DNA of 64,000 bases from Marisediminicola senii (GCF_011057645.1 NZ_JAALGE010000003.1:62001-126000); one strand, 5' to 3'. Shown: positions 1 through 8,462, numbered from the stretch's first letter. Program-made: numbers and translations. Notes: generated by a model from the sequence alone, not told the origin.

Positions 1-326
1 GCCGCGGTCAGGGCACCCTCGACATCGTCCACGCGCCTGCGCAGGTCCCGTCGCACCAGCTGTGCCGGAAGGATGACGCAGAGCGCGAGCAGCACTCCGA
101 CGCCGGCGATCCCCATCGCCACCAGCAGGGCGATGCCCTCCTCGGCGGGGAACCAGTCCGGCCCGACGAGCGAGAGCGTCGCAACGAGGGCGACGCTGGC
201 GACCGCGAACGCCACCAGTCCGATGGCAACGATGGGCGCGCGCGAGGCGGATGCGTCGAGACGACGACGGTAGTCGGTGACCTCGACGGCGGCAGGCGGC
301 AGGGCGGGAGACGAGGCGTCAGACAT
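1..326 (-). CDS. Small membrane protein, C-terminus off the window
   Basis: The minus strand reads from an ATG at 326 to the window edge without a stop, giving 108 residues. The product starts MSDASSPALPPAAVEV, has two hydrophobic stretches at about residues 35-55 and 66-88 separated by a short acidic loop, and then a basic and acidic tail (VRRDLRRRVDDVEG). It is probably a two-helix inner-membrane protein. Its ATG overlaps the parE stop by 8 bp, so the two genes are likely co-transcribed and translationally coupled. I do not recognise a named family, and the missing C-terminus prevents further assignment. Confidence 0.65.
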   Translation of the reverse strand, partial: MSDASSPALPPAAVEVTDYRRRLDASASRAPIVAIGLVAFAVASVALVATLSLVGPDWFPAEEGIALLVAMGIAGVGVLLALCVILPAQLVRRDLRRRVDDVEGALTA

Positions 327-2397
327 CGATGCGGTCCCGGTTGAGGCCGTCGCCGGCGATGATGAACTCCTTGCGCGGGGCGACGTCGTTGCCCATGAGC
401 AGCTCGAAGACCTCCGCGGCCTTCTCGGCATCGGAGACGCGCACGCGGCGCAGGGTGCGGTGCCGGCGGTCCATGGTGGTGAGCGCGAGCTGGTCGGCGT
501 CCATCTCACCCAGTCCCTTGTAGCGCTGGATAGGATCCTGGTACTTCTTGTTCTGCTTCTTCAGTGCCGCGAGCACGCCCGTCAGCTCCTTCTCCGAGTA
601 GGTGTAGATGGTGTCGTTCGGCTTCGAGCCGGGGTTCATGACGACGACGCGGTGCAGCGGCGGCACTGCGGCGAACACCCGCCCGTCTTCGATCATCGGC
701 CTCATGTACCTGAAGAACAGGGTGAGCAGCAGCGTGCGAATGTGGGCGCCGTCCACGTCGGCGTCGCTCATCACGATCACCTTGCCGTAGCGGGCCTGGC
801 TGAGGTCGAAGGTGCGGCCGGAGCCCGCCCCGATCACCTGGATGATCGACGCGCACTCGGCGTTCGAGAGCATGTCGGAGACCGACGCCTTCTGCACGTT
901 GAGGATCTTGCCGCGAATGGGCAGCAGCGCCTGGTACTCGCTGTCGCGCGCGAGCTTCGCCGTGCCGAGGGCGGAGTCGCCCTCGACGATCATGAGCTCG
1001 CTGTTCGCCACGTCGTTCGACCGGCAGTCAACCAGCTTGGTGGGCAGCGACGAGTTCTCCAGGGCGTTCTTGCGACGCTGGGTTTCCTTATGCGCCCTGG
1101 CCGAGATGCGGGTCTTCATTTCGGCGACGATCTTGTCGAGCACGAGGGCGGACTGGGCCTTATCCTCCCGCTTCGTCGAGGTGAACCGCTCGGCGAGGGT
1201 CGACCCGACGACGGTGGACACGATGTTGCGCACCGCCGGAGTTCCGAGGATCTCCTTGGTCTGGCCCTCGAACTGCGGTTCGGGCAGTCGCACCGTGAGC
1301 ACGGCGGTGAGCCCGGCGAGGATGTCGTCCTTCTCGAGCTTGTCGGTGCCGACCTTGAGCCGCCTGGCGTTGGCCTCGACCTGTGCGCGCAGGAACTTCA
1401 TCAGCCCGGCCTCGAAACCCGCCTGGTGAGTGCCGCCCTTCGGCGTCGCGATGATATTGACGAAGCTCTTGAACTCGGTGTCGTAGCCGGTGCCCCAGCG
1501 CAGCGCGATGTCGACCTCGCACTCTCGGGTGAGTTCGGTGGCCACCATCGCCCCGTTCGCGCCGAGCACGGGTACCGTCTCGCTGAAGCTGCCGCGTCCC
1601 TGAAGCCGCCAGGTGTCGGTGATCGGGGTGTCTGTCGACAGGTAGTCGACGAACTCCGAGATGCCGCCGTCGAACCGGAACGACTCGCTGAGGCGCTCCT
1701 CGCCGCGGAGGTCCTCGATGTCGATGGAGAGCCCGGGAATGAGAAAGGCGGTCTGGCGAGCGCGGGCGAGCAGCTCGTCGGTCTGGAAGGCCGATCCCCT
1801 GGTGAAGATCTGGCGGTCGGCCCAGTAGCGAACCCGGGTGCCGGTGACGCCCTTGGCGACCTTGCCGATGACCCGCAGCTCGCTGCCGGAGACGAACGGG
1901 GTGAAAGCCGCATCCGGGGTCTTCTCCCCGGTGTCGGCGAAGGTGCCGGGTTCTCCGCGATGGAACGACATGGCCCAGGTCTTGCCGCCGCGGTCGACCT
2001 CGACGTCGAGGCGTTCGGAGAGGGCATTGACGACGGATGCGCCGACGCCGTGCAATCCGCCGGAGGCCGCGTACGACCCGCCGCCGAACTTGCCGCCGGC
2101 GTGGAGCTTGGTGAAGACCACCTCGACGCCGCTCAGCCCGGTCTTCGGTTCGATGTCGACGGGGATGCCGCGCGCCGTGTCGCGCACCTCGACACTGTCG
2201 TCGGGGTGCAGCACGATCTGGATCGAGTCGCCGTGACCGCCGAGCGCCTCGTCGACGGAGTTGTCGATGATCTCCCACAGGCAGTGCATGAGGCCGCGCG
2301 AGTCGGTGGATCCGATGTACATGCCGGGGCGTTTGCGCACGGCTTCGAGGCCCTCGAGCACCGATAGGTGCCTCGCGGAATAGTCCGAACCCGCCAC
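319..2397 (-). CDS. parE: DNA topoisomerase IV / gyrase subunit B (ParE-type)
   Basis: This 692-residue protein is an ATP-dependent type IIA topoisomerase B subunit, the ATPase half of a heterotetramer that decatenates or relaxes chromosomes. The N-terminal GHKL ATPase is clear: RKRPGMYIGS, the metal-binding EIIDNSVDEA and the glycine loop GGLHGVGASVVNAL. It is followed by the transducer domain and by the Toprim motifs EGDSALG (about residue 470) and DADVDGAHI. The C-terminal YKGLGEMDADQL motif is also present. I favour ParE over GyrB because many actinobacteria carry a second GyrB-like gene near sigA, away from the origin. Translation starts at a GTG at 2397, five bases after a GGGAG ribosome binding site. 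The downstream membrane protein gene overlaps it by 8 bp. Confidence 0.88.
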   Translation of the reverse strand: MAGSDYSARHLSVLEGLEAVRKRPGMYIGSTDSRGLMHCLWEIIDNSVDEALGGHGDSIQIVLHPDDSVEVRDTARGIPVDIEPKTGLSGVEVVFTKLHAGGKFGGGSYAASGGLHGVGASVVNALSERLDVEVDRGGKTWAMSFHRGEPGTFADTGEKTPDAAFTPFVSGSELRVIGKVAKGVTGTRVRYWADRQIFTRGSAFQTDELLARARQTAFLIPGLSIDIEDLRGEERLSESFRFDGGISEFVDYLSTDTPITDTWRLQGRGSFSETVPVLGANGAMVATELTRECEVDIALRWGTGYDTEFKSFVNIIATPKGGTHQAGFEAGLMKFLRAQVEANARRLKVGTDKLEKDDILAGLTAVLTVRLPEPQFEGQTKEILGTPAVRNIVSTVVGSTLAERFTSTKREDKAQSALVLDKIVAEMKTRISARAHKETQRRKNALENSSLPTKLVDCRSNDVANSELMIVEGDSALGTAKLARDSEYQALLPIRGKILNVQKASVSDMLSNAECASIIQVIGAGSGRTFDLSQARYGKVIVMSDADVDGAHIRTLLLTLFFRYMRPMIEDGRVFAAVPPLHRVVVMNPGSKPNDTIYTYSEKELTGVLAALKKQNKKYQDPIQRYKGLGEMDADQLALTTMDRRHRTLRRVRVSDAEKAAEVFELLMGNDVAPRKEFIIAGDGLNRDRIDV

Positions 2398-2403
2398 GTG
2401 TCT

Positions 2404-2424
2404 CCCTGGTCTGTCTCACCAGGG
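2404..2424 (-). promoter_or_regulatory. Hairpin over the parE ribosome binding site
   Basis: CCCTGGT and ACCAGGG form a perfect 7-bp stem with a 7-nt loop just upstream of the parE GTG start. Most of the GGGAG ribosome binding site lies in the 3' arm. The hairpin could limit translation, but I see no ligand-binding structure around it. The rest of the 2425-2611 spacer holds no gene I can support. Confidence 0.4.
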
Positions 2425-2611
2425 CCGCAGAACGCGGCCTTGGCCATCGTCAAGCCTAACGACTGCATCCGGTCGTCCCTCCCCGACCCACCGCGCCGCT
2501 GCGGGTGTGCAGGAGGCTACGCGGTCAGCGAAATACCAGCCGTTTGGCTCATCCCCGACATGTGGGCGTGCTTTCATAGACCACAGCCGTTTCGAGTTTG
2601 GAGGAACCCGA

Positions 2612-2839
2612 ATGTCACCCACCGCCCCCCGTTCCACTGCCGAACTCGAGCCACGCCACCTGCTTACCGCAGAGGACCGTTGCGACAGTTGCGGCGCACA
2701 GGCCTACATCCGCGTCACGATGGCGACCGGTGAGCTGCTGTTCTGCGCTCACCACGGATCCCGTTTCAAGGAGAAGCTGTCGGCAACCGCCCTCGAATGG
2801 CACGACGAGTCGTCGCGCCTCACCGAGGGTGACCGCTAG
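2612..2839 (+). CDS. DUF7455-type small zinc-ribbon-like protein
   Basis: This is a 75-residue protein of unknown function. The ATG at 2612 is chosen because a strong GGAGG site sits seven bases upstream; the reading frame extends further upstream but without another good site. The product contains CDSCGAQAYIRV and then LLFCAHHGSRF, a CxxC...CxHH arrangement that looks like a single zinc-binding knuckle or ribbon. Short proteins of this shape are widespread in actinobacteria and often lie close to sigA, as here. It is transcribed toward the alanine-racemase-like operon and separated from it by a strong terminator. No function can be given from the sequence. Confidence 0.75.
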   Translation: MSPTAPRSTAELEPRHLLTAEDRCDSCGAQAYIRVTMATGELLFCAHHGSRFKEKLSATALEWHDESSRLTEGDR

Positions 2840-2858
2840 CCGGTACTCCAGAACCACC

Positions 2859-2891
2859 GAAGGCGTCGCGACCATGGGTCGCGACGCCTTC
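2859..2891. terminator. Bidirectional terminator hairpin
   Basis: A perfect 15-bp GC-rich stem (GAAGGCGTCGCGACC with its complement) closes a 3-nt loop, and one more flanking pair extends it. It lies between the convergent stop codons at 2839 and 2927. The G/C arms without a long T run are typical of actinobacterial terminators. Confidence 0.85.
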
Positions 2892-2926
2892 GTCGTTCCG
2901 GGCAGCCCCGCAGGCCGGATCGTGGC

Positions 2927-3988
2927 TCAGCCCACGTAGCGGCGGGGCACCGACGGAGCGATCCGGGTGACGATCTCGTCACCCAGGGTGCCGATCAGGT
3001 CGCCCCACTGCCGAACCGTCTGCTCACCGTCATCCCCCGTGCCGAACAGCGTGGCGCGATCGCCGACCCGCACCGGGGCGTCTGCACGGAGGACCATCGA
3101 GTCGACGGCCACCGAGACGACCGGGTACTGCCGGCCGCCGACGGCGACGTGCACCAGCCCTGCCGCGGCGGGAGGGATACCGTCGGCGTAGCCGAGCGGC
3201 AGTTCGACCTCTACCGCGCCGTCGGCGGTGTGCCGCACGGCATCCACCTCGGTCACGAGTGTCATGACCGGGCGCAGGCCCATCTGCAGGGGGGTGACCC
3301 CGTCGAATGACGGGATGCCCCAGCAGTGGCCGCCCATGCGCACCATGTCGAAGCGCGCGTCCTCCCGCCGGAAACCCGCGGAGCTCGCGGCGAGGTGTCG
3401 AACCGCGAAGTGCACGCCGAGTTGGTCGGCCACGGCGATCGCATCGCGAAACCGCATGATCGAGAGGCTGTCCTCGTCGTCGGATGCCTCGGCGATGTGT
3501 GTCCAGATGCCGTGCGCGCGAACGGAACCCTCCGCCTGGAGCCGACGCGCCTCGGCGACGAGGACCGGCCACTCCGCGGTGGTCGCCCCGTTGCGCTGCA
3601 GCCCGGTGTCGATCTTCAGGTGCAGGCGCGCCGGCACTCCGTCTGCCACCGCGGCCATGGCGCGGAGCTCGTCGACCCGCGAGACCCCGAGGTCGATCCG
3701 CGCAGCGACGGCGGCGCGGAAATCCTGGTTCGGCGGGTACTGCCAAGCGAAGATCGTGACGTCGGGTCCGACGCCGGCCGCCCTGATCGCCAGCGCGGTC
3801 GGAATGTCGAGGGTGCCGAGCCTGGTCGCACCTGACCTGGCCGCCCGCAGCGCCGTCTCGAGGGCACCGTGCCCGTATGCGTCTGCCTTCACCACCACCA
3901 TGAGCTCGGCGGGGGCGACTGTCGCAGCGAGGTGCCGCACGTTCGCGTCGAATGCGGCGAGGTCGATCACGGCTTCGGTCACGGTCAT
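2927..3988 (-). CDS. alr: Alanine-racemase-like subunit A: keeps the PLP Lys, lacks the catalytic Tyr
   Basis: This 353-residue fold-type III PLP enzyme belongs to the alanine racemase family. It keeps the residues that hold PLP in the same subunit: K34 in KADAYGHG (the Schiff-base lysine), Y38, K125 and R132 in the KIDTG...R motif, H164, S202/S203 and R217 in MVRMGG. Compared with its neighbour it lacks 14 residues between LRPVMT (238-243) and GYADG (266-270). That is exactly the segment that should hold the SYG catalytic tyrosine (Tyr265 in Geobacillus Alr). The residue matching Met312 is Val295. The ATG at 3988 overlaps the upstream stop as ATGA; the longer reading frame only invades the preceding gene. 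It is the last gene of the operon, before the terminator. The family is certain, but the substrate is not. Confidence 0.88.
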   Translation of the reverse strand: MTVTEAVIDLAAFDANVRHLAATVAPAELMVVVKADAYGHGALETALRAARSGATRLGTLDIPTALAIRAAGVGPDVTIFAWQYPPNQDFRAAVAARIDLGVSRVDELRAMAAVADGVPARLHLKIDTGLQRNGATTAEWPVLVAEARRLQAEGSVRAHGIWTHIAEASDDEDSLSIMRFRDAIAVADQLGVHFAVRHLAASSAGFRREDARFDMVRMGGHCWGIPSFDGVTPLQMGLRPVMTLVTEVDAVRHTADGAVEVELPLGYADGIPPAAAGLVHVAVGGRQYPVVSVAVDSMVLRADAPVRVGDRATLFGTGDDGEQTVRQWGDLIGTLGDEIVTRIAPSVPRRYVG

Positions 3989-5055
3989 CGGTATTTCCTC
4001 ACCACGCGCGCGGTCATCCTCGATGCCACGACGGCGCTCGACGTTCCGAGCGCGTCTGCCCACTCCTCCGCGGAGGGGTCACCCGCCGCGGGGTCGCCGA
4101 ACAATACGGCCCAGTCCCCCACCGCGACGACCCGGTCGCCGATGTCGACGACGCAGCTGTCCATCGCCACCCTGCCCGCGATGCGCCCGGTGACTCCGCC
4201 GACCCTGATGGGCGCGACGTTGCCGGCCGCGCGGTCGATCCCGTCGCCGTACCCGATCGACAGCAGGGCGAGCCGGGTGTCGTCGGTCGTGTAGTAGATG
4301 TAGCCGTACGAGACGCCGGTGCCGCGAAGCGCGGACTTGATGGCCAGCACCGGGGCCCGCACGGTCATGGCAGGGCGAAGGCCCACATCGGTCGCGCGGT
4401 GTCCCCGGGTCTCGTCCAGTCCGAGAACCTCTGCCCCGACCCGCAGCATCGTCACGTCGTCGTCGGTCGGTCCGGTGGATGCCGCGACGGCGTGCACCGC
4501 GTCGAGCTCGACACCGAGCTCCCTGGCGGTTGCGCACGCCGACGCCGCGCCGCCGTCCCCCAGCATCAGCCCGACGGGGCCGAGCCGACCCGCGGACTGC
4601 AGTGACGCGACCGACCGGCAGGCGTCGACGAACGCGTCCGGCCCGAACGCCGCAAACCCCGCCGCGTCCACGCCGAGCTGCAGCGACGCCACGCCCGCAT
4701 CGATCGCGGCGGACAGCTGTTCTGATGAGCGCACGACGACGGTGATGGATGCCGCGGCGGCCGCGACGAAGTCGGTGTCGCGCGTGTGCTGCCAGGCGAC
4801 GATCGGCACGGCGTGAACGGTCGAGCGCAGCGCGATCGCGTCGCCCACTCGCGACGTGCCGAGTGCGGCGGCCCCGGCGGCCAGTGCGGCTTCGGCGACC
4901 TGCGCCGCGCCGTGGCCGTGGGCGTCACCCGACATGTCGACCAGCAGCGCACGAGACCCCGCTGCCGCGGCCAGCGACCGCACGTTGTCCCGCACCGCGG
5001 CGAGGTCGATCACGGCCTCGGCGACGCGGGGGGAACCCGACAGCCCCGGCGTCAT
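3985..5055 (-). CDS. Alanine-racemase-like subunit B: lacks the PLP Lys, keeps the catalytic Tyr
   Basis: This 356-residue alanine racemase homologue aligns without gaps to its neighbour over the first strand and helix. That alignment puts Ser42 where the PLP lysine should be (DMSGDAHGHG) and His46 in place of the phosphate-binding Tyr. The KxDTGxxR motif has become GVDAAGFA and the active-site His is Gly166, so most same-subunit PLP ligands are gone; R205 remains. The C-terminal domain is intact: VSYG with Y250, then GYGDG with Y269 exactly 19 residues later as in Geobacillus Alr (265/284), and AMDSC with M298-D299. It cannot bind PLP normally on its own. ATGA overlaps on both sides place it between the GatD-like and Alr-A genes. 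It is not a decaying pseudogene, because the frame and the C-terminal motifs are preserved. Confidence 0.85.
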   Translation of the reverse strand: MTPGLSGSPRVAEAVIDLAAVRDNVRSLAAAAGSRALLVDMSGDAHGHGAAQVAEAALAAGAAALGTSRVGDAIALRSTVHAVPIVAWQHTRDTDFVAAAAASITVVVRSSEQLSAAIDAGVASLQLGVDAAGFAAFGPDAFVDACRSVASLQSAGRLGPVGLMLGDGGAASACATARELGVELDAVHAVAASTGPTDDDVTMLRVGAEVLGLDETRGHRATDVGLRPAMTVRAPVLAIKSALRGTGVSYGYIYYTTDDTRLALLSIGYGDGIDRAAGNVAPIRVGGVTGRIAGRVAMDSCVVDIGDRVVAVGDWAVLFGDPAAGDPSAEEWADALGTSSAVVASRMTARVVRKYR

Positions 5056-5771
5056 CCGTCCTGGGGTGCCGGGCCCAGCAGGCGCCGGGCCTCGGCCGCG
5101 AGGGCGTCGATCGTGTCGTGCTCTGCGGTCGTCGCGTACGACAGCCCCGCTCGCTTGGTGGCGATGGAGATCAGGTGGTCGGCGAGCACCGGGTTCATCG
5201 CGAGCACCGGGCCCTGAACGTGGGTGCCGATGGCGTTGTTCACCCAGACACCCTCCGAACGGGAGTCGTTGCCGGTTCCCGTCGACACTGTCCCGAACGG
5301 GGCCGTGCCGTCGGTGAGGGTGGTGCGCGAACCGTGGTTCTCGATACCGACGAGCCGGCCGAGGATGGTGTCGACGACGAAGCAGTTCGTGACGACCCGC
5401 GGCTGGGTGGCGTCGGTGTGGATGCCGAAGACCCCCGCACCCGTCACGCCCGCGCCACCCGGCAGGGTGATCGCGGAGCCGAGCAACTGCATGCCGCCGG
5501 TCACGGCGAGCAGCGGCATCCCGTCATCGACCCAGGATCGCAGCGTCGGCGCGATTCGGGCGATGTCGTCGGCGAGTACCTGCAGGGCGGATGCCGGGCC
5601 GGTGCCGATGGTGACGATGTCCGGCTTCTCCGGGAGTGCGTCGCCCGGGTTGTGGGCGAGGCGCCGCGAGGCGATGCCGGCGAGCTCGAGGCGCTTCTCG
5701 AGCACCAGCACGTTGCCCATGTCGCCGTTGACCGCGAGATGCTCGGGGTACAGCTCGAGGATGCTGATCAT
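5052..5771 (-). CDS. gatD: GatD-like class I glutamine amidotransferase without its catalytic Cys and His
   Basis: This 239-residue protein matches GatD, the glutaminase partner of MurT in amidation of the D-Glu residue of lipid II. Family landmarks are the GDMGN motif near residue 16, AVTGGMQLLG at 89-98, GIENHGSRT at 142-150 and IGTHVQGPVL at 181-190. In active GatD these read AICGGxQLLG and GSYxHGP. Here the nucleophile Cys is Thr91 and the catalytic His is Gln186, so glutamine hydrolysis should be impossible. It overlaps murT and the Alr-B gene by ATGA, implying stoichiometric synthesis. It may act as a structural or substrate-delivering partner of the MurT-like ligase, perhaps binding a different amine donor. 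Confidence 0.85.
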   Translation of the reverse strand: MISILELYPEHLAVNGDMGNVLVLEKRLELAGIASRRLAHNPGDALPEKPDIVTIGTGPASALQVLADDIARIAPTLRSWVDDGMPLLAVTGGMQLLGSAITLPGGAGVTGAGVFGIHTDATQPRVVTNCFVVDTILGRLVGIENHGSRTTLTDGTAPFGTVSTGTGNDSRSEGVWVNNAIGTHVQGPVLAMNPVLADHLISIATKRAGLSYATTAEHDTIDALAAEARRLLGPAPQDG

Positions 5772-7075
5772 GATGCTCCCGATTCGAGGTCCTTGTGGCC
5801 GAGTGCCTTGCGCCCGAGGATCATCTGGTCGTAGTCGAGGATCAGCGTCCTGGTGCCGCTGGCCGGGACCGGCGAGGCGAGCATCAGCTGCATGGCCTTC
5901 TCGATGTCGGGTTCGATCACGCCGAACGGGATGCCGGCGTAGGCGAGGCGGAGTGCCATGAACGCGGCCTTCGGCCCCGAGACGATGTCGACGTAGGTGA
6001 CCTTCGACACGTCGGCGGCGTAGAGCCAGGAGAGGTCTTTGCTGCCCTCGTCGATGGCGATCATCAGCGAATCCGGCGGGCCGTCGAGGTAGTCGACGTT
6101 CATCTGAAAGCTGGCGAGGTTCTTGAGCAGCAGGATCTCGAGGTTCTGCCCGTCGTGGCGCACGATCTCGCCGCGGCCGTAGACGGGGGCGGCGGCGCCG
6201 AGTGCGGCGACCGCGGTCTCGGCCGAGAATGCGGTGCCGAGCACCTTCGAGGCGAGGCTGATAGCCCCAGCCGCGTCGATGGCGTAGTGCAGGCCGCGTG
6301 CGGCGAGGCGCACCTGGTGCGCTACGCCGTGCACGGCGATGGTGGCGACGTTGCCCTCGACGGCGAGTACTTCGGCGACGACCTCGCGCAGGTCGGGGCC
6401 GGTGGGCTGTCCAGCCTCGTTGGCGTAGTCGCGGGCGATCACCTGGCCGTGCGGTGCCGAGGCGTTGACCTCGTCGGAGAGGCCGAAGTAGCTGACCTGG
6501 ACGCGTCCCTCCGCTTCGAGACCGCGGCCGAGGGTTGTGAGGAAGTTGTCGTCGCGGTTGAGCACGACGGGACCGTCGACCAGTGCCGCGATATCGCGGA
6601 ACATTCCGGCGACCCGCTCTGGCTCGTGGAAGCGGTAGATCTGGTCGATCTGGAGGTTGAGGATAACGGCCGCGGTGGGCTTCAGTGATTGCGCGATGAC
6701 GGCACCGAACGCTTCATCCACCTCGATGACTCCGATGTCGGCTTCGATCTTGCCGGTGACCGAAAGCTTGCCCAGCAGCGACGACGCGATCCCCTGCGGG
6801 AGGTTTCCTCCCGAAGGATTCGTGAAGACGCGCAGGCCGTGTGCCCGCATGATCTCGGTGAGCATGTGCGTCGTGGTCGACTTGCCGTTCGATCCGAGAA
6901 CGAACAGGTTGCCGTACCGGAACTGCCTGGTGACGTCGTGGAGGAAGTCCGGCGCGAGCTTGATCGTGACCAGCCCGGGAAAGGCGGATCCCCCACCACG
7001 CACCCGTGCGGCAACCCTGACGGCCTTGCCGGCGAGGATGGGCAGTACGTAGCGGAGGCCTGCGGATCTACTCAA
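5768..7075 (-). CDS. murT: MurT-like Mur ligase domain protein, cysteine-free
   Basis: This is a Mur-ligase-fold ATPase of about 435 residues with a C-terminal DUF1727 domain, the partner of GatD. The P-loop GSNGKST lies at residues 61-67 from the proposed start. The middle-domain VIEVDE motif and [10 protein letters not shown] follow. Characterised MurT proteins carry a four-cysteine zinc ribbon inserted in the middle domain; here that stretch ([12 protein letters not shown] and following) has none, and the whole protein contains no Cys. The C-terminal motif usually close to SWIWDVDFE reads SWLYAADVS. The start is uncertain: I choose a TTG at 7075, which overlaps the sigA stop by 8 bp, because the homologous sequence begins just after it ([11 protein letters not shown]). 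It probably activates the D-Glu carboxylate of lipid II. Confidence 0.82.
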   Translation of the reverse strand: MSRSAGLRYVLPILAGKAVRVAARVRGGGSAFPGLVTIKLAPDFLHDVTRQFRYGNLFVLGSNGKSTTTHMLTEIMRAHGLRVFTNPSGGNLPQGIASSLLGKLSVTGKIEADIGVIEVDEAFGAVIAQSLKPTAAVILNLQIDQIYRFHEPERVAGMFRDIAALVDGPVVLNRDDNFLTTLGRGLEAEGRVQVSYFGLSDEVNASAPHGQVIARDYANEAGQPTGPDLREVVAEVLAVEGNVATIAVHGVAHQVRLAARGLHYAIDAAGAISLASKVLGTAFSAETAVAALGAAAPVYGRGEIVRHDGQNLEILLLKNLASFQMNVDYLDGPPDSLMIAIDEGSKDLSWLYAADVSKVTYVDIVSGPKAAFMALRLAYAGIPFGVIEPDIEKAMQLMLASPVPASGTRTLILDYDQMILGRKALGHKDLESGAS

Positions 7076-8462
7076 GGTAGTCGCGGAGCGACTGCGACCG
7101 TGACGGGTGGCGCAGCTTCGCCATCGTCTTCGATTCGATCTGGCGAATGCGCTCGCGCGTGACGCCGAACGTGTCGCCGATCTGGTCGAGGGTCTTCGGC
7201 ATGCCGTCGCCGAGGCCGAAGCGCATGCGTATGACGCCTGCCTCACGCTCCGAGAGGGAGTCGAGCAGCGATTCCAGCTGCTTCTGCAGCATGGTGAATC
7301 CCACGGCGTCGGCGGGAACGACGGCCTCGGTGTCCTCGATGAGGTCGCCGAACTCGCTGTCGCCGTCTTCACCCAGCGGGGTGTGCAGCGAGATCGGCTC
7401 GCGGCCGTACTTCTGCACCTCAATGACCTTCTCGGGGGTCATGTCCAGCTCGCGGCTGAGTTCTTCCGGGGTGGGCTCCCGCCCGAGGTCCTGCAGCATC
7501 TGGCGCTGCACGCGGGCGAGCTTGTTGATGACCTCGACCATGTGCACGGGAATGCGGATGGTGCGTGCCTGGTCGGCCATGGCGCGGGTGATGGCCTGGC
7601 GGATCCACCACGTGGCATAGGTCGAGAACTTGAAGCCCTTGGTGTAGTCGAACTTCTCGACGGCGCGGATAAGCCCCAGGTTGCCTTCCTGGATGAGGTC
7701 GAGGAACTGCATGCCCCGGCCGGTGTAGCGCTTGGCGAGGGAGACCACAAGTCGGAGGTTTGCTCCGAGCAGGTGGCTCTTGGCGCGCTGGCCGTCGCGG
7801 GCGACCCACGACAGCTCGCGGCCCGCTGCGGTGCGGATCTCGGCGTCGGTCATGTTCGACAGCTTGTCTTCGGCGAACAGGCCGGCCTCGATGCGCATGG
7901 CCAGCTCGACCTCCTCGGCCGCGTTGAGCAGGGCGACCTTGCCGATCTGCTTCAGGTAGTCCTTGACCGGGTCTGCGGTCGCGCCGGTGATGGCCGACGA
8001 GTAGACGGGAACTTCGTCGTCGTCGTCCGCGGCCGACAGCACGAGCGCCCCGCTCGGCAGGACCTCGGGGGCGGTTCCCGTCGCGGTGTCGTCATCCGCG
8101 TCGTCTTTGGTGTCGGTCTTCGGGTCGGCGTCGTCCTTGACGTCGCCGTCCTTGATGTCGTCGTCTTTCACGTCGACTAGCACCTCGAGGTCGGGCTCGA
8201 CATCGTCGGACTCGTCGGGGGCGTCTCCGGCGGCCTTAGCCTTGGCGGCGGCGGCCTTCGCGGCGGCCGTCTTCGGAGCGGCGGTCGTCTTGGCGGCGGC
8301 CTTGGTGGTCTTGGGTGCAGCCTTCTTGGCCGGCGCCTTCGCGGCGGCAGCCGTGGTCTTCGCCTTGGCCGTAGTCGCCTTCGCAGGCGCCTGGGCGCCC
8401 TCGTCGACGGTGGTCTCATCCACGGTCGTGGTGGATTCCGCTGTCTTGGTTCTGGCAGCCAT
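7068..8462 (-). CDS. sigA: Primary RNA polymerase sigma factor (group 1 sigma-70)
   Basis: This 464-residue protein is the housekeeping sigma factor. A long N-terminal extension of about 150 residues is rich in Lys/Ala and then Asp, as in other actinobacterial SigA/HrdB proteins. Region 1.2 begins near [16 protein letters not shown]. Region 2 contains [29 protein letters not shown] (quoted in part: [14 protein letters not shown]) and [17 protein letters not shown], which recognise and melt the -10 element. Region 4 ends with [13 protein letters not shown], the -35 helix-turn-helix. The ATG at 8462 follows a GAGAGG site; an in-frame upstream start has none. It overlaps the murT-like gene by 8 bp. 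Confidence 0.95.
   Translation of the reverse strand: MAARTKTAESTTTVDETTVDEGAQAPAKATTAKAKTTAAAAKAPAKKAAPKTTKAAAKTTAAPKTAAAKAAAAKAKAAGDAPDESDDVEPDLEVLVDVKDDDIKDGDVKDDADPKTDTKDDADDDTATGTAPEVLPSGALVLSAADDDDEVPVYSSAITGATADPVKDYLKQIGKVALLNAAEEVELAMRIEAGLFAEDKLSNMTDAEIRTAAGRELSWVARDGQRAKSHLLGANLRLVVSLAKRYTGRGMQFLDLIQEGNLGLIRAVEKFDYTKGFKFSTYATWWIRQAITRAMADQARTIRIPVHMVEVINKLARVQRQMLQDLGREPTPEELSRELDMTPEKVIEVQKYGREPISLHTPLGEDGDSEFGDLIEDTEAVVPADAVGFTMLQKQLESLLDSLSEREAGVIRMRFGLGDGMPKTLDQIGDTFGVTRERIRQIESKTMAKLRHPSRSQSLRDYLE

Noticed and set aside
277-2367. A 696-codon plus-strand frame over parE
   Set aside because: Antisense shadow of the well-supported topoisomerase gene.
3985-5055. The second alanine racemase gene as a pseudogene
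   Set aside because: It is full length, has coupled start and stop codons, and preserves the motifs that act in the partner's active site, so decay is unlikely.
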